Assembly: GCA_021799435.1 (NCBI GenBank)
Contig: JAJZAN010000002.1
Location: 62,001 to 126,000 of the forward strand
DNA: 64,000 bases
DNA from: Bacillota bacterium
GTDB taxonomy: Bacteria > Bacillota > Sulfobacillia > Sulfobacillales > Sulfobacillaceae
Direction: 5' to 3'
This document shows positions 39,777-49,776 of the stretch, piece after piece. The notes beneath the pieces are model-generated. The model searched no databases and had not been told where the DNA came from. It saw only the letters and a program-made list of their open reading frames with translations. The translations under genes were made by a program, and so were the position numbers. Numbering within the stretch: the stretch's first letter is position 1; every line of letters starts with the position of its first letter.

Positions 39777-41932
39777 TAAGACCGCTCCCGGCTGACCCGG
39801 TCCACCTTTTGCACATAAGGCAGACTCTCGAGCCGCCCAATCAATTGCGTCAACTGAGTCAAATTCCGCACTTCCAAGTGGACTTCCACCACGGCGGTGC
39901 GGTCCCGGAACCCGCGCGCCTTGGCGGAAATAATGTTGGAGTCGGCCACCACATTGGCCACGTCCGCCAGCAGCCCTGGGCGGTCCCAAGCATACACCCT
40001 CAGCTCCACCGGGTGCGGTGACAACTCCGCTTCGTTGACATCCCAACTGACCTCAATCAGCCGTTCGGGATCGCGGGCCAACTCCTTCTCGTTGGGGCAT
40101 CCGAGGCGGTGCACCGAAACCCCGCGTCCCCGGGTCAGAAACCCGATAATGGGGTCTCCGGGAACCGGTTGGCAACAACGCGCCAAGCGGGTCAACATGC
40201 GCCCCTGACCTCGGACAAGGATTTCCGATCCATGGGAATCGGTTGACTGCACCACTTTATTGGGCGCCGTTGGGATGACGGGAACGGCTGCTTTGACCTC
40301 ACGCTCCAATTCATCTTTTATCCGCCCCATCAGGGCCGGCGGTTGAACATTGCCCTCACTGAGCGACACCGCCAAATCGTCCAGCGTGCCGTAGCCAAGT
40401 TTCTTGACCAGACCCGCCAGCCGTTCCGTCGACAACACGAGGCTCTGGCGGCGCAGTTCCTTCTCTAGAATCTCTTGACCACGCACCAGGTGTTCGTGGC
40501 GTCGCTCCCGTCTGAGCCATTGACGGATCCGCGTCTTGGCCTGAGACGTGTGGACAATCGACAACCAATCGATGCTGGGACCGGGGGACTTGCGGTTCAC
40601 CAGCACCTCGACGATATCGCCGCTCTCCAGTGCCGTGGCCAACGGGACAATCCGGCCGTTAACCTTGGCCCCCACGCAATGGTTGCCCACATCCGTGTGA
40701 ATGCGGTAGGCGAAGTCTAAGGGCGTGGCACCGGCCGGCAGGTCCAGAACGTCGCCTTTGGGTGTGAACACAAACACTTCGTCGCTGAACAAGTCCACCT
40801 TCAGGGTTTCCATGAACTCGGATGCATCCCGCATGTCCCGCTGCCATTCCAGCAACTGGCGAAGCCATGACAGCTTCTGCTCGAATTCGCGGTCTCCCTT
40901 GCCACCCTCTTTGTAGCGCCAGTGCGCGGCAATCCCATATTCCGCCGTATGATGCATCTCAAAGGTGCGAATTTGCACTTCCAAGGGCTCCCCATGCGGA
41001 CCAATCACCGTCGTGTGCAAGCTTTGATAGAGGTTGGACTTCGGCATGGCAATATAATCCTTGAACCGTCCCGGAACCGGCTTCCACAGGGAGTGCACAA
41101 GGCCCAGCACCGCGTAGCAGTCCTTGACCGACTCCACCAACACCCGTACAGCGACCAAATCGTAAATCTCTTGAAAGTCCTTGCCTTGCTTATACATCTT
41201 TTGATAAATGCTGTAGAGATGCTTGGCCCGACCCGACACCTCGCTCACCATGCCGGCCGACTCCAAACGTGCTTGCAAGTCGGAAATGACGGCCTCGACG
41301 GCCGCTTCTCGCTCGCGGCGCTTCTTGGCCACCAGTTCCTTCATCTCTTGAAACGCATCGGGTTGCAGATGCTGGAATGCTAAGTCTTCCAGTTCCCACT
41401 TAATCCGAAAAATGCCCAACCGGTGCGCCAAGGGGGCATAGATTTCCATGGTCTCCTTGGCGATGCGCTGCACCCGGTCTGCCGTCAGGTGCTTCAGGGT
41501 TCGCATGTTATGGAGCCGATCGGCCAATTTAATCAAAATTACCCGAATATCCTTGGCCATGGCCAAAAACATCTTGCGAAGGTTTTCAGCCTGCTCTTCT
41601 TCGCGGGTCCGGGCTTCGAGCCTATCCAACTTGGTCACGCCGTCGACCAGTTGCGCCACCTCGGCACCGAAGCGGTCCTCAATATCCGTCACGGTGTAGG
41701 AGGTATCCTCCGCCACGTCGTGCAAAAGCGCCGCCACGATGGTCGGGGCGTCCATCTTTAAATCCGCCAAAATAGAGGCAACTGCCAACGGGTGCGCAAA
41801 ATATGGGTCGCCCGAGGCTCGGCTCTGGCCTCGGTGCGCTTCCTCGGCAAAGGTGATGGCGCGCACAATTTGGTCGGCATCCGGCGAATGCGCACGGAAG
41901 CCAAACTGTTCGACCAGGTCTAAACCTGTCAT
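39776..41932 (-). CDS. relA: Bifunctional (p)ppGpp synthetase/hydrolase Rel
   Basis: HD domain ([13 protein letters not shown]), synthetase ([49 protein letters not shown]), TGS, ACT; GGAGGAGG upstream of ATG at 41932. Confidence 0.97.
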   Translation of the reverse strand: MTGLDLVEQFGFRAHSPDADQIVRAITFAEEAHRGQSRASGDPYFAHPLAVASILADLKMDAPTIVAALLHDVAEDTSYTVTDIEDRFGAEVAQLVDGVTKLDRLEARTREEEQAENLRKMFLAMAKDIRVILIKLADRLHNMRTLKHLTADRVQRIAKETMEIYAPLAHRLGIFRIKWELEDLAFQHLQPDAFQEMKELVAKKRREREAAVEAVISDLQARLESAGMVSEVSGRAKHLYSIYQKMYKQGKDFQEIYDLVAVRVLVESVKDCYAVLGLVHSLWKPVPGRFKDYIAMPKSNLYQSLHTTVIGPHGEPLEVQIRTFEMHHTAEYGIAAHWRYKEGGKGDREFEQKLSWLRQLLEWQRDMRDASEFMETLKVDLFSDEVFVFTPKGDVLDLPAGATPLDFAYRIHTDVGNHCVGAKVNGRIVPLATALESGDIVEVLVNRKSPGPSIDWLSIVHTSQAKTRIRQWLRRERRHEHLVRGQEILEKELRRQSLVLSTERLAGLVKKLGYGTLDDLAVSLSEGNVQPPALMGRIKDELEREVKAAVPVIPTAPNKVVQSTDSHGSEILVRGQGRMLTRLARCCQPVPGDPIIGFLTRGRGVSVHRLGCPNEKELARDPERLIEVSWDVNEAELSPHPVELRVYAWDRPGLLADVANVVADSNIISAKARGFRDRTAVVEVHLEVRNLTQLTQLIGRLESLPYVQKVDRVSRERS

Positions 41933-41954
41933 GGCGCGCCCTCCTCCGAGAGTT

Positions 41955-42473
41955 TTACAAAGAAACCAAGGTGAGAACCGGGGCGGGGTGTCCTCCCAGT
42001 TTGTCTCGTCCGTGTAAGGCTTGAAGTTCAATCAAGAAGGCATATCCGACCACCTCGGCCCCTAAGCGCTCCGCCAAATTCGCACAGGCCCGAACCGTTC
42101 CCCCGGTGGCCAGCACATCGTCCACAATCACGACGCGTCGGCCCTTCAACTGGTCGGTAACTTCCACTTCTAACTGATTTTCCCCATATTCTAACGTATA
42201 CTTCTCGTGAAATACAGGATCCGGCAGTTTTCCAGCCTTGCGCACCGGTACGACACTGGCGCCCAGGCGATCCGCCAACGGGCCCGCTAACAAAAAGCCG
42301 CGCGCTTCCGGGGCTAGTACCGCGTCCGGGGCGAGCGGCTTCACCAGCGCCTCCAACCCGTCCAGCAGTTCCCGCCATGCCTCCGGTACCGCCATGACCG
42401 GCAGAACATCCCGAAACAGCACTCCGGGTTCCGGAAAGTCGGGGATTTCCCGCAAGTAGTCAGTCCACGCCAT
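41955..42473 (-). CDS. apt: Adenine phosphoribosyltransferase
   Basis: LREIPDFPEPGVLFRDVLPV, LAPEARGFLLAGPLA, VVIVDDVLATGGTVRA. Confidence 0.96.
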   Translation of the reverse strand: MAWTDYLREIPDFPEPGVLFRDVLPVMAVPEAWRELLDGLEALVKPLAPDAVLAPEARGFLLAGPLADRLGASVVPVRKAGKLPDPVFHEKYTLEYGENQLEVEVTDQLKGRRVVIVDDVLATGGTVRACANLAERLGAEVVGYAFLIELQALHGRDKLGGHPAPVLTLVSL

Positions 42474-44748
42474 AGGTCTCTTCCTCTCCACGTATTCGCG
42501 ACTCAAACGGCCGGTGCAGGTCCCACTGCTGGTCCCTGGCCGCCATACGGTAAAGAAAGCTGGATTCCAACGGGCGCCTGATCCCGGGCGTTACGCGCCT
42601 GGGATCTAGATCCAGCTCGTTAAACACAGCCCGCCCCGGCATCAAGGCGGCCTCGCCAGCCTGCCAGTGCCGCCAATGGCGGGCCAACATGTCGCGTGAC
42701 ACAGCCAGGCGCCGAGTTTTGACATGGGCTCCCATACTTTCCTCCGCCCACCAAACCGTCCCCTGTGGCCGCGCCAGGGCAGCCGACTCCTCCCATGACT
42801 TCTGATTGCGCGGTTCGCACAGCCAGACCACGGCATCGGCCCAATCCAGCAAGTCGGGCCAACGGCGCCATTGAGACACCGCCACCTGGTTCACCAAACC
42901 GCGCCGCGCCCGCTGTTCCAGCCACACCAGTTCGCCTGCGGGGCGAGACATATCGTACCCCTTCACCACGGAGTCTCGGGCCGCCATGGCTCTGACCGCT
43001 CGATCAGAATCCACCACCCACAAAACCCGGGTTGGGAGAATCTCCGGCCTCCCGCGGCGCATGGGTGCCGGACGCCGGGGATGCGGTCCATCCAACACCT
43101 CGATGCGCCATTGCAGGGAACGCTGTCCGCGATACCAGTTGGGCTCCAAAGCCGCCAAGAACCGTACCGGGTCTCCCGTTTCAAGCCCCTGGCTGCGCGC
43201 CCCCCATCCAAAACCTACCGCACGCACATCGTGGTCCTTGAGTTTAAGGGACAAATGCTGTTGTTCTGCCCCCATTGTGCTTCGTGCCGCCACCGTGCCG
43301 CTCACCAGAAAGCGCGGCGCTTGGAACTCCTTGCCGAACGGTTCCAAACCCTCTAGTTCCGACCATAAGGGCTCCCCGGAACCGCGCGCCTCCACCGCGA
43401 TGTCAAACTCGAACCCACGATATTGCTGTCTCAGCACCTCTGGCGGCAAGCCCTGCGACAGGACGGTGGACAGCTTGTCCGCGCTTTGACGGGCCAAACT
43501 GAAACCGGCCGCCCCCGGATGCCCGCCCAATTTGGAGAATAATTCCCCGGAATGTCGCAGGTGTTCGATGAGATTGAGTCCCTCCGTTCCCCGCGCGGAG
43601 CCCTTGCCCTGTGCACCCTCCCAGGCAATGACAGCAGTCGGCCGCCGCAGCCATTCTCGGAAACGCCCCGCCACGATGCCAATAACCCCTTGATGCCAAT
43701 CCTCACCCGCAATCACCGCGAAGGGGAACAAATGGCCCTCTGCATCGACGGGCAGGCGTTCCCAGGCTTCCGCCACCATTCGTTCTTGAATGTCGCGCCT
43801 TTCGTGGTTCAGCGCCGACAACTCCACGGCACGGTCATGCGCCACCCCCGCATCATCCGTCAGAAGCACTTCGACCGCGGCATCTGCGTTGCCCATGCGG
43901 CCGGCCGCATTCAAACGCGGACCCACCAGAAATCCCAAATCGCTGGCAGATGCCACACCGATGTCCCGCCCCTCAACGCTGTATATGGCGGTCACGCCCG
44001 GCACCCGGCGGCCCTGCAACGCGGATAAACCGCGCCGCACCAGCCGGCGGTTGTTGCCGAGCAGTGGCACCACGTCCGCGACCGTCCCCAACGCAGCGAT
44101 GCCGTAGAGAACCTCCGGAACATCGTCTCGCAGCAAGGCTCGCACCAACTGCAGGGCCACCCCTGCGCCAGACAAGCGATCGACCGGCTCTTTCAGTTCC
44201 GGGTTGACGAGCGCTAATGCATTGGGGAGGCGTCTGGGTAAGGCATGATGGTCGGTTACCACCAACTGAAGCCCCAAGGACTCTGCCAAATCTGCGGACT
44301 CCGGCGAGCTCGACCCGCAATCAACTGTCACCAAGAGTCCGATCCCATCCGCATGCGCCTTCATCACGGCGTCCAGATTCAGCCCGTAGCCTTCATCAAA
44401 ACGATTCGGTATGTAATAGTCGACCCGCTCGCCGAAGCCCATCAGTCGAAGGCCCCGCACCAGCACGGCGGTCGCGGTGACACCGTCGGCGTCATAGTCG
44501 CCGTAGACCCGCACGCGCTCCCCGGAGGTCAGAGCGCGCTGGATAAGCCAAACAGCCTTGTCCATGTCTGGCAGGTCAAGCGGGTCCGTCAGCGGCAAGC
44601 TGGCGTCTAACGATAAGAGCGCGTCATGGCCTTCCACACCCCGCCGCACATAAAATTCAGCAGCCCATCGAGACACCCCCCAAGCTGCCACGGCTTGGGT
44701 AATCGCACTCTCGTCCACAGGGCGCCGCCAGAACATCTGATTTCTCAC
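42460..44748 (-). CDS. recJ: Single-stranded-DNA-specific exonuclease RecJ
   Basis: RVYGDYDADGVTATAVL, LVVTDHHALP, GPRLNAAGRMGNADAAVELL. Confidence 0.95.
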   Translation of the reverse strand: MRNQMFWRRPVDESAITQAVAAWGVSRWAAEFYVRRGVEGHDALLSLDASLPLTDPLDLPDMDKAVWLIQRALTSGERVRVYGDYDADGVTATAVLVRGLRLMGFGERVDYYIPNRFDEGYGLNLDAVMKAHADGIGLLVTVDCGSSSPESADLAESLGLQLVVTDHHALPRRLPNALALVNPELKEPVDRLSGAGVALQLVRALLRDDVPEVLYGIAALGTVADVVPLLGNNRRLVRRGLSALQGRRVPGVTAIYSVEGRDIGVASASDLGFLVGPRLNAAGRMGNADAAVEVLLTDDAGVAHDRAVELSALNHERRDIQERMVAEAWERLPVDAEGHLFPFAVIAGEDWHQGVIGIVAGRFREWLRRPTAVIAWEGAQGKGSARGTEGLNLIEHLRHSGELFSKLGGHPGAAGFSLARQSADKLSTVLSQGLPPEVLRQQYRGFEFDIAVEARGSGEPLWSELEGLEPFGKEFQAPRFLVSGTVAARSTMGAEQQHLSLKLKDHDVRAVGFGWGARSQGLETGDPVRFLAALEPNWYRGQRSLQWRIEVLDGPHPRRPAPMRRGRPEILPTRVLWVVDSDRAVRAMAARDSVVKGYDMSRPAGELVWLEQRARRGLVNQVAVSQWRRWPDLLDWADAVVWLCEPRNQKSWEESAALARPQGTVWWAEESMGAHVKTRRLAVSRDMLARHWRHWQAGEAALMPGRAVFNELDLDPRRVTPGIRRPLESSFLYRMAARDQQWDLHRPFESRIRGEEETYGVD

Positions 44749-45626
44749 GCCATGTCGTCCTCCTGCGCCGGATTCACATGCACGGTCACACCGCGCACCC
44801 GGTCCAAGTCCATCACGGCGTCCTCGACCGCATGGGCAATCTCATGTGCCGCCACCAAACTTAACTGGCGGTCAACCTCAATCTCCAGGTCCACACGCAC
44901 TTCGGTTCCACTCATCCGCGTACGCAGTGCCGCAATGCGTCGTACCCCACTGCATCCCGCCGCGATTCGCCGAATCCCTGCTTCCATCTCGGCGTCCGCA
45001 GCCGGATCCATGAGATCCAAGGCCGCGGTGCGGAACACCTCCACGCCCGCCCACATGACCAGCACCGCGACGATTAGGGCGGCCAAACTGTCACCGGACC
45101 GAAATCCCACGTGCGTGGCAGCAATCCCCAGAGCAGCAACAAAGGACGACACCGAGTCCATCTGGTTATCCACAGCAGATGCCAGAATCCCGTGCGATCC
45201 GGTCCTTTTCGCCAACCGCCGCTGACTGACAGCCATGAACACTTTCGGCACCATAGCCGCGACAGCCACCCAGAAGGTCAGCCAGCTGGGACGAGCCCCG
45301 GGATGGGTCAATCCCTGGATGGCGGAGTTGGCCACCTCCAGTCCCGCCAGCAACAAAAACACGGCCACGACCTTCTGGCTTATCGCCTCGGCTTTTGCGT
45401 GGCCATAATGGTGTCCTGAATCGGGCGGCCGACCTGCCACTGCAAGACCGATCACCACGGCAATAGACGACAGCACATCAGCCCCGCTGTGCAACCCGTC
45501 CGCAATAAGCGCTTGGGATTGGCCGACAATGCCCACGACCAGCTTTGCCACCATCAGCACCAAGTTGAAAATCACATTGGAACGGGCCGCCTCCTGGTTT
45601 TGGCGGCCGCTTTCCGGTGATGTCAT
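44745..45626 (-). CDS. Cation diffusion facilitator family transporter
   Basis: ALIADGLHSGADVLSSIAVVIGL, HHYGHAKAEAISQ. Confidence 0.93.
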   Translation of the reverse strand: MTSPESGRQNQEAARSNVIFNLVLMVAKLVVGIVGQSQALIADGLHSGADVLSSIAVVIGLAVAGRPPDSGHHYGHAKAEAISQKVVAVFLLLAGLEVANSAIQGLTHPGARPSWLTFWVAVAAMVPKVFMAVSQRRLAKRTGSHGILASAVDNQMDSVSSFVAALGIAATHVGFRSGDSLAALIVAVLVMWAGVEVFRTAALDLMDPAADAEMEAGIRRIAAGCSGVRRIAALRTRMSGTEVRVDLEIEVDRQLSLVAAHEIAHAVEDAVMDLDRVRGVTVHVNPAQEDDMA

Positions 45627-45663
45627 GTGGGGATGGCACCTCCCCTATATTGTATCAAACCTC

Positions 45664-46086
45664 TCAAAGGGCTCCTGCATGATAGAGGATCACAAAGACA
45701 ACCCCGAGAAGAACCCGCACGGTTCTTACCAAGGCCTGCCGGCCAGCCACTCGGATGGCGTGGTGCACGCGCGAGGCCGCATCGAGTCCTACGCTGCCGC
45801 CCCAGGCCAAAATACCCGGGAATGTGCCCCACAGGAGGGCAAAGCCTCCCAACGCTGCCCCCTCCAGTACCGTGCCTTCGACCATCGTCTCCGTGTGTTG
45901 ACGTGCCACATAGGCCAGGATGGTCTCGGCCCCCAACACCCCGACGATTTCGAATACCAGTGGCCAGACCGTACTGGGCCAGTGTGGGTAACTCAATGCC
46001 CACGACAACACCGCCACGACCAGCAGCCAGGGCCAGTTCCGAAACCATCCCAAGCAGAGCACCAAGGCCAACCATTCCCAGTGCAT
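45664..46086 (-). CDS. Hypothetical membrane protein
   Basis: About four hydrophobic helices; in operon with neighbours. Confidence 0.5.
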   Translation of the reverse strand: MHWEWLALVLCLGWFRNWPWLLVVAVLSWALSYPHWPSTVWPLVFEIVGVLGAETILAYVARQHTETMVEGTVLEGAALGGFALLWGTFPGILAWGGSVGLDAASRVHHAIRVAGRQALVRTVRVLLGVVFVILYHAGAL

Positions 46087-46415
46087 TACGACAACGACTC
46101 CGCACCTTGGCGAAGGAGTTCCAGCCTCACCCGGCCCTCCCTCAGCGAGAGACGGTCAATGTGTTGAGACGCCACCGGATTCGGCAACGGCACGCGGACA
46201 TCGCCAGCTTCCGATGCCTGAGAATGCAGCACAAGTTCCGTATCGCGGGCGTCCGCCGACCAGGGGCCGGGGCCGGATAGTTCCAACTCCACCACCAGGG
46301 CTGCATTGTCGACGAAAAAACGAGCGCTCGTATCGCGCCCGTTCTCCCATGTGCTCGACATGGCCCACGGACTGTTCCAGAACACCGCAGACTGCCGAAT
46401 AATATCCCGATCCAT
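46086..46415 (-). CDS. Hypothetical protein
   Basis: ORF overlapping by 1 nt with the downstream ORF; no recognised domain. Confidence 0.45.
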   Translation of the reverse strand: MDRDIIRQSAVFWNSPWAMSSTWENGRDTSARFFVDNAALVVELELSGPGPWSADARDTELVLHSQASEAGDVRVPLPNPVASQHIDRLSLREGRVRLELLRQGAESLS

Positions 46416-46457
46416 TACATCGCCTCCAGCCGCTATTGTGGCCGAAGGAGCGGCTCT

Positions 46458-47360
46458 TTAATCCGCCCTGGCAGGTTTGGGATTGGCCTTGCGCCGGGCA
46501 TCGTCCCGCAGTCTCCACAGGAGCCACACAGGGCTGGCGATAAAAAGCGACGTAAACGTTCCGAAGAAGACTCCCAGCAACATCGTCAGAGAGAAATCTC
46601 GGAGCGATGCCCCTCCCAAGACCAGCAACGCGGCCAGGGCCAGCATCACCGTGGTGGACGTGTTGATGGACCTCACCAGCACCTGATTCAAACTTCTGTT
46701 AACCACCTCTTGGATAGGTTCATTCTTCTTTTGTCGGTGCAGGTTTTCCCGGATCCGGTCGAACACAATAATGCGGTCGTTCATGGAGTATCCAAAGATT
46801 GTGAGGACCGCCATGATGAAGTAGGTGGTCAGGACCACATGAATTAAGGCCACCATTCCCACGGCCATGATAACGTCTAATAGCAGGGCGATAATCCCGG
46901 CCACCGCAAATCGAAACTCAAAGCGGATGGTAATGTACAGAATGATTGCCACGGTGGCCAAAATGACCGCCAGAAGCGCCGTGCGTTCTGTCTGCTGGCC
47001 AATGATGGACGAAACCTGACTCGTAGAAATCTCCTGATAGGACCCTATCGTCTTCAGCTGGCCCAACAGATGACTGCGCTGGCTGACGCTAATGGTCGGG
47101 GTCGTGACCAGGACTTGGCGATGGGTGGAGCCAATCATCACCACGGTGCTCTGACTTAAGCGATCCTGGTCCAACACCCGGGTTACGTCCTGGGTGGTGA
47201 TGGTGTGCGAGAACTTCAAGTTCATCTGAGTGCCGCCGGTGAAGTCAATACCGTAGTTTAGGCCCCGCACGAAGATGCCATAGAGTGCGATAACCGTGAC
47301 CACGGCGGAGAGGATAAACCAGCGCTTCCAGTGCTTGATGAAGTCGATTTTCATGGACAT
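46458..47360 (-). CDS. secF: Protein translocase subunit SecF
   Basis: GLNYGIDFTGGTQMNLKF, YSMNDRIIVFDRIRENL. Confidence 0.97.
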   Translation of the reverse strand: MSMKIDFIKHWKRWFILSAVVTVIALYGIFVRGLNYGIDFTGGTQMNLKFSHTITTQDVTRVLDQDRLSQSTVVMIGSTHRQVLVTTPTISVSQRSHLLGQLKTIGSYQEISTSQVSSIIGQQTERTALLAVILATVAIILYITIRFEFRFAVAGIIALLLDVIMAVGMVALIHVVLTTYFIMAVLTIFGYSMNDRIIVFDRIRENLHRQKKNEPIQEVVNRSLNQVLVRSINTSTTVMLALAALLVLGGASLRDFSLTMLLGVFFGTFTSLFIASPVWLLWRLRDDARRKANPKPARAD

Positions 47361-47374
47361 GGTTTAATCCCCCC

Positions 47375-48586
47375 CTAACCCACGAACACGGCGCGAATGC
47401 GGGCCCATCCCGCATCAGCCGCCAGGCGGATGAATGCCCGGGTCAAGAAGACCGCGGTGAACAGCGAGATAATAATTCCAATCATGAGCGTCAAGGCAAA
47501 TCCCTTCACATCCCCGCTTCCAAGGAAGAATAGGATGATAGCCGAGATAAAGGTTGTGGCATTAGAGTCCATAATGGCCCGGATGGCGTTGCGGAACCCG
47601 ACTTCAATGGCCGCCCGGGGCGTCTTGCCATTCACCATTTCTTCCCGGACACGCGAGAAAATGATAACGTTGGCGTCCACCGCCATGCCCATAGACAAAA
47701 TGATGCCCGCGATGCCTGGTATGGTTATCGTGGCATGGATGGCCCACAGCGCCCCCACCAGCAAAAATGCATACGCCCCAAGGGCAATGTCGGCCAACAG
47801 CCCAGCCAGCCGATACCAGAAAATCATGGCCAGGGCAATGAGTACAATCGCGATGGCGGCAGCACGCTCGGACGCAATAATCGACTGATGTCCCAGCGTC
47901 GCACTCACCGTCACGAGGCTAATCCGTTTCAATGGGACTGGCAGGGCGCCTGACTGCAACAGGAGAGCCGTGTTTTGAGCTTGCTTCAAACTGGTAAAGT
48001 TGCCGGACATAAAGGCTTGTCCGCCCGCGATGACCTGCTTAATCACCGGCGCTTCCACCAGCTTGCCGTTTAAGTAGATGGGCAAGGTTTGGTGCAGATA
48101 CTTGATGCTGGCCGCCTTAAAGATAGCCGCGCCTTTGCTGTCGAAGGTCAAACTGACCCCGTATTGACCTTGTTGAATCGACCCCACAGCATTGCTTAAA
48201 TCCGCCCCAGTCAACAGCACCTGGCCCGTTGGACTCTTAATCTCCAACTGCGCCGTTTCCCCGAGAAACTTCAGGGCCTGTTCCTGGTTCTTAACCCCCG
48301 GGAGCTGCACTGAAATGCGGGTTTTTCCCACCTGTTGGATGACGGGCTCGGTCACGCCCAGTTTGTTAATGCGGAAGGACAAAATTTGAATAGCTTTGGA
48401 CATTGTCTTGGAATCAACCGGTTCACCGGGTCGGGGCTCTGCCTGATAGGTTGCCGCGATCCCGCCTCGAAGGTCGAGCCCGTACTTCAAATGATTGGTA
48501 ATGGGATTAAAAACGGACAAATAGCTGCCGCCGGCGATAAGCACCGCCACCAGCAGGACCAACGTCAAAATGCTGCGTTGGCGCAT
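47375..48586 (-). CDS. secD: Protein translocase subunit SecD
   Basis: LKYGLDLRGGIAATYQAE, GMAVDANVIIFSRVREEM. Confidence 0.97.
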   Translation of the reverse strand: MRQRSILTLVLLVAVLIAGGSYLSVFNPITNHLKYGLDLRGGIAATYQAEPRPGEPVDSKTMSKAIQILSFRINKLGVTEPVIQQVGKTRISVQLPGVKNQEQALKFLGETAQLEIKSPTGQVLLTGADLSNAVGSIQQGQYGVSLTFDSKGAAIFKAASIKYLHQTLPIYLNGKLVEAPVIKQVIAGGQAFMSGNFTSLKQAQNTALLLQSGALPVPLKRISLVTVSATLGHQSIIASERAAAIAIVLIALAMIFWYRLAGLLADIALGAYAFLLVGALWAIHATITIPGIAGIILSMGMAVDANVIIFSRVREEMVNGKTPRAAIEVGFRNAIRAIMDSNATTFISAIILFFLGSGDVKGFALTLMIGIIISLFTAVFLTRAFIRLAADAGWARIRAVFVG

Positions 48587-48641
48587 GGGTTCGCCTCCTG
48601 TCAGAAAATCGACTCATTATAAACCTCGTCCAAAAATGCTG

Positions 48642-49115
48642 TCAAACCTTGCGGGACTCCGCCCGGTCCGCCAATTGCCGCCGAAGACGGGGCTTTTCTG
48701 CTTCTTCCACACCACTTTCACGCCACCAGCGGTCCAACCCAAACCACTGATCAAACCACTCGGTCACGACGTCGGCCACTTGATCAGGCGAGAGACTGTC
48801 GGTATGTACAATAAGCCGCGCATCCTGGCGGGCTTGGCGCAGGCGCAGCCACTCCACCCCATAGAACTGGGGATCCCAACTGAGCTTGCGGCGCCGGTGA
48901 ACGGTCTGCCAGCTCGCGGCCAAGAGGATCACCAACGATCCCTGCCTCCGATACAAGTCCTGTACCCCCGAGTGTTCCTGGGCTACCGGACGGGCCTCGA
49001 TCCCCCGTTCATCCAGCCGCCGGCTTAGGGTGCTCTTTCCCGAGGCGCACACGCCCACGAGCACCAGTCGGCTAATAGGGAATGCTGGCGTATAGTCGAC
49101 GGAGCGCAGACTCAT
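48642..49115 (-). CDS. P-loop NTPase (small kinase-like)
   Basis: LVLVGVCASGKSTLSRRL Walker A; otherwise unassigned. Confidence 0.65.
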   Translation of the reverse strand: MSLRSVDYTPAFPISRLVLVGVCASGKSTLSRRLDERGIEARPVAQEHSGVQDLYRRQGSLVILLAASWQTVHRRRKLSWDPQFYGVEWLRLRQARQDARLIVHTDSLSPDQVADVVTEWFDQWFGLDRWWRESGVEEAEKPRLRRQLADRAESRKV

Positions 49116-49776
49116 CCTCTCCTCTCACCCCCAGCGCCATGATGCTGACATCATCATGAGGCCGCCCTCCATCCAAATCCAAGGCATGTTCCATCAGATC
49201 GTCGACCAGACGGCCCAACTCCTCGACCGGGAGCGACTTCAGACGCTCTTCCCAAGGTGCCCAATCAATGGAGCGGCCGTAGCGCCGCCCCGCCTGCATC
49301 AGGCCATCAGAGTATGTAAGGAGGACCGTTCCGGAAGTCCATGGCAGCTCAGTCATCGCTGGGCGGGTCTTGCGGTAGGTGCCGATAACCTCGGCCCCGC
49401 CTTCCAGCCGAAATACATGCTCCTCTTGCCGGACCAGCACCGGGCAGGGCGCATTGCGCGCCACAACAATGGTCCGGGTGTGCCAGTCCGCCGTCAACAA
49501 AGCCAGCGTCGCGGTCACGCGCCCCTCACGGGCGGTGTATAGCATATCCTGCACGGCCCGCGCCACCGCCCCATCGCGGGACCCATCAGCGATCAGTTGG
49601 ACCGCTTTCATGGCCACCATTCGGCTAATGCGGCGAGCCGCTGGGCCAGACCCTTGCCCGTCTGCCAAAATTAAACTAAGACCGCCCAAAGGACGTTCCA
49701 CCAGTTCAATACTATCCCCGCTCTGCCCTAGACCTCCCTTGGGCATTTTGCTCCAAGCCACTTCGACGCGCTGCAT
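49072..49776 (-). CDS. SpoIIE-type (PP2C) serine phosphatase
   Basis: GDSIELVERPLGGLSLILADGQGSGPAA, VLLTYSDGLMQAGR, RPHDDVSIMALGV. Confidence 0.88.
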   Translation of the reverse strand: MQRVEVAWSKMPKGGLGQSGDSIELVERPLGGLSLILADGQGSGPAARRISRMVAMKAVQLIADGSRDGAVARAVQDMLYTAREGRVTATLALLTADWHTRTIVVARNAPCPVLVRQEEHVFRLEGGAEVIGTYRKTRPAMTELPWTSGTVLLTYSDGLMQAGRRYGRSIDWAPWEERLKSLPVEELGRLVDDLMEHALDLDGGRPHDDVSIMALGVRGEDESALRRLYASIPY